A DNA stretch of 7,061 nt from an uncultured Prevotellaceae bacterium. Its GTDB lineage: Bacteria > Bacteroidota > Bacteroidia > Bacteroidales > Bacteroidaceae. The position numbers and the translations under genes were made by a program. Shown piece by piece: positions 6,431 to 7,061 of this stretch. Numbering within the stretch: position 1 is the stretch's first letter; every line of letters starts with the position of its first letter. The stretch lies in NCBI GenBank assembly GCA_946408305.1, contig CAMJRQ010000063.1, positions 1 to 7,061 of the forward strand, read 5' to 3'. Under the pieces are notes generated by a model. That model ran no database searches. It was not told the origin of the DNA and worked only from the letters and a program-made list of their open reading frames with translations.

Positions 6431-6461
6431 TTGCAGGTTTGCCAAAATCGACGTACCTTTA
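6431..6461 (+). promoter_or_regulatory. Candidate metF promoter (TTG - 20 bp - TACCTTTA)
   Basis: TTG at 6431-6433, with C before it, resembles the -33 TTTG box. TACCTTTA at 6454-6461 matches TAnnTTTG except for the last base, and the 20-base spacer is the expected size. Transcription would start close to 6468, leaving a leader of only about 15-20 bases before the ATG at 6484. That is too short for a riboswitch within this transcript. Confidence 0.5.
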
Positions 6462-6483
6462 CACCCAAATAGGCCAAAACAAG

Positions 6484-7061
6484 ATGAACGTCATAGACAT
6501 TCTGAAAAGCGGGCAGGGCACTGCCTTCTCCTACGAAGTGCTGCCGCCACTGAAAGGCACGGGCACCGACGGCCTCTTCGAGACCATCGGGCGGCTGAAC
6601 GAGTTCGGGCCGCGCTACGTGAACATCACCACCCACCGCAGCGAGTTTGTCTACGACGACCTGGGCAACGGGCTGATGCAGCGACGCTCCGTGCGCCGCC
6701 GGCCGGGCACCATCGCCATCGCCGCCGCCATACAGCAGCGCTTCGGGCTCCACGTGGTGCCCCACATCGTCTGCAGCGGCAACAACCGCGAAGACCTGGA
6801 ATACATGCTCATCGACCTGCAGTTTCTGGGCATAAGCGACCTGCTGGTGCTGCGCGGCGACAAGGCACGCGAGGAGGCACGCTTCAAGCCCACGCCCGGC
6901 GGGCCGAGCCATGCCACCGAACTCATCGAGCAGATAAACCGCTTCAACGAGGGCCGATTCTTCGACGGCACACCCATCGAGGTGCCCGGCGAGAAGTTCC
7001 AGTACGGCGTGGCCTGCTACCCCGAGAAACACGAGGAGGCGGCCAACATGGAGGCCGACAT
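6484..7061 (+). CDS. metF: Methylenetetrahydrofolate reductase MetF (C-terminus beyond the right edge)
   Basis: Flavin-dependent cytoplasmic enzyme reducing 5,10-methylene-THF to 5-methyl-THF, the methyl donor for methionine synthesis. I read 192 codons from the ATG; the family has about 300-320 residues, so roughly the last third is missing. Family motifs are in order: FSYEVLPP (15-22), where E18 aligns with the catalytic glutamate of FEFFPP; VNITTHRS (46-53); VVPHIVCSG (91-99); LVLRGDK (121-127), with D126 of the flavin-binding RGD loop; and GVACYPEKH (175-183), equivalent to the YPEGH substrate-binding segment. The EVLPPLKG form, and a somewhat long segment between the RGD loop and YPEKH (about 128-174), differ from E. 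coli MetF. The start is fixed by the ATG eleven codons before the first conserved residues; no clear Shine-Dalgarno precedes it. It is divergent from the methyltransferase and shows no functional link to the amino-sugar genes. Confidence 0.94.
   Translation, partial: MNVIDILKSGQGTAFSYEVLPPLKGTGTDGLFETIGRLNEFGPRYVNITTHRSEFVYDDLGNGLMQRRSVRRRPGTIAIAAAIQQRFGLHVVPHIVCSGNNREDLEYMLIDLQFLGISDLLVLRGDKAREEARFKPTPGGPSHATELIEQINRFNEGRFFDGTPIEVPGEKFQYGVACYPEKHEEAANMEAD

Noticed and set aside
6300..6483. SAM or cobalamin riboswitch upstream of metF
   Set aside because: I could not find the conserved core of either class, and the best promoter leaves only a short leader.
6340..7032. 230-residue open frame on the minus strand opposite metF
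   Set aside because: It runs through metF and the hairpin region, has no recognisable domain, and metF motifs are complete on the plus strand.

Overview
The window looks like chromosomal DNA from a member of the Bacteroidota, most plausibly a Prevotella-like member of the Bacteroidales. Three things point there: upstream elements of the TAnnTTTG type, weak or absent Shine-Dalgarno sequences, and a secreted PA14-containing GH3 glycosidase beside amino-sugar genes. The genes look GC-rich and the large intergenic space looks AT-richer. The genus-level guess is inference.

Layout: four genes lie on the minus strand, transcribed from right to left. They are a class I SAM methyltransferase (5826 to 5047), a secreted GH3 glycosidase with a PA14 insertion (5003 to 2469), a phosphohexomutase of the GlmM type (2385 to 997), and N-acetylglucosamine-6-phosphate deacetylase NagA (928, running off the left edge). 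A 657-bp space rich in inverted repeats separates these from metF (methylenetetrahydrofolate reductase), which starts at 6484 on the plus strand and runs off the right edge.

Function: NagA turns GlcNAc-6-P into GlcN-6-P, and GlmM turns GlcN-6-P into GlcN-1-P, the precursor of UDP-GlcNAc. The glmM-nagA pair therefore reads as a short route from salvaged GlcNAc back into wall or LPS synthesis. It probably has its own promoter just downstream of the GH3 gene. The GH3 enzyme would work outside the cytoplasm on oligosaccharides. The methyltransferase has no assignable substrate.

The most unusual features are non-coding. An array of nine 7-bp units fills almost the whole glmM-nagA gap and supplies the last base of the glmM stop codon. 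The methyltransferase-metF space carries a series of hairpins, including a perfect 12-bp stem and a 9-bp stem with an alternative fold, with no gene between them. I found no convincing new protein system here; the enzyme genes belong to known families.
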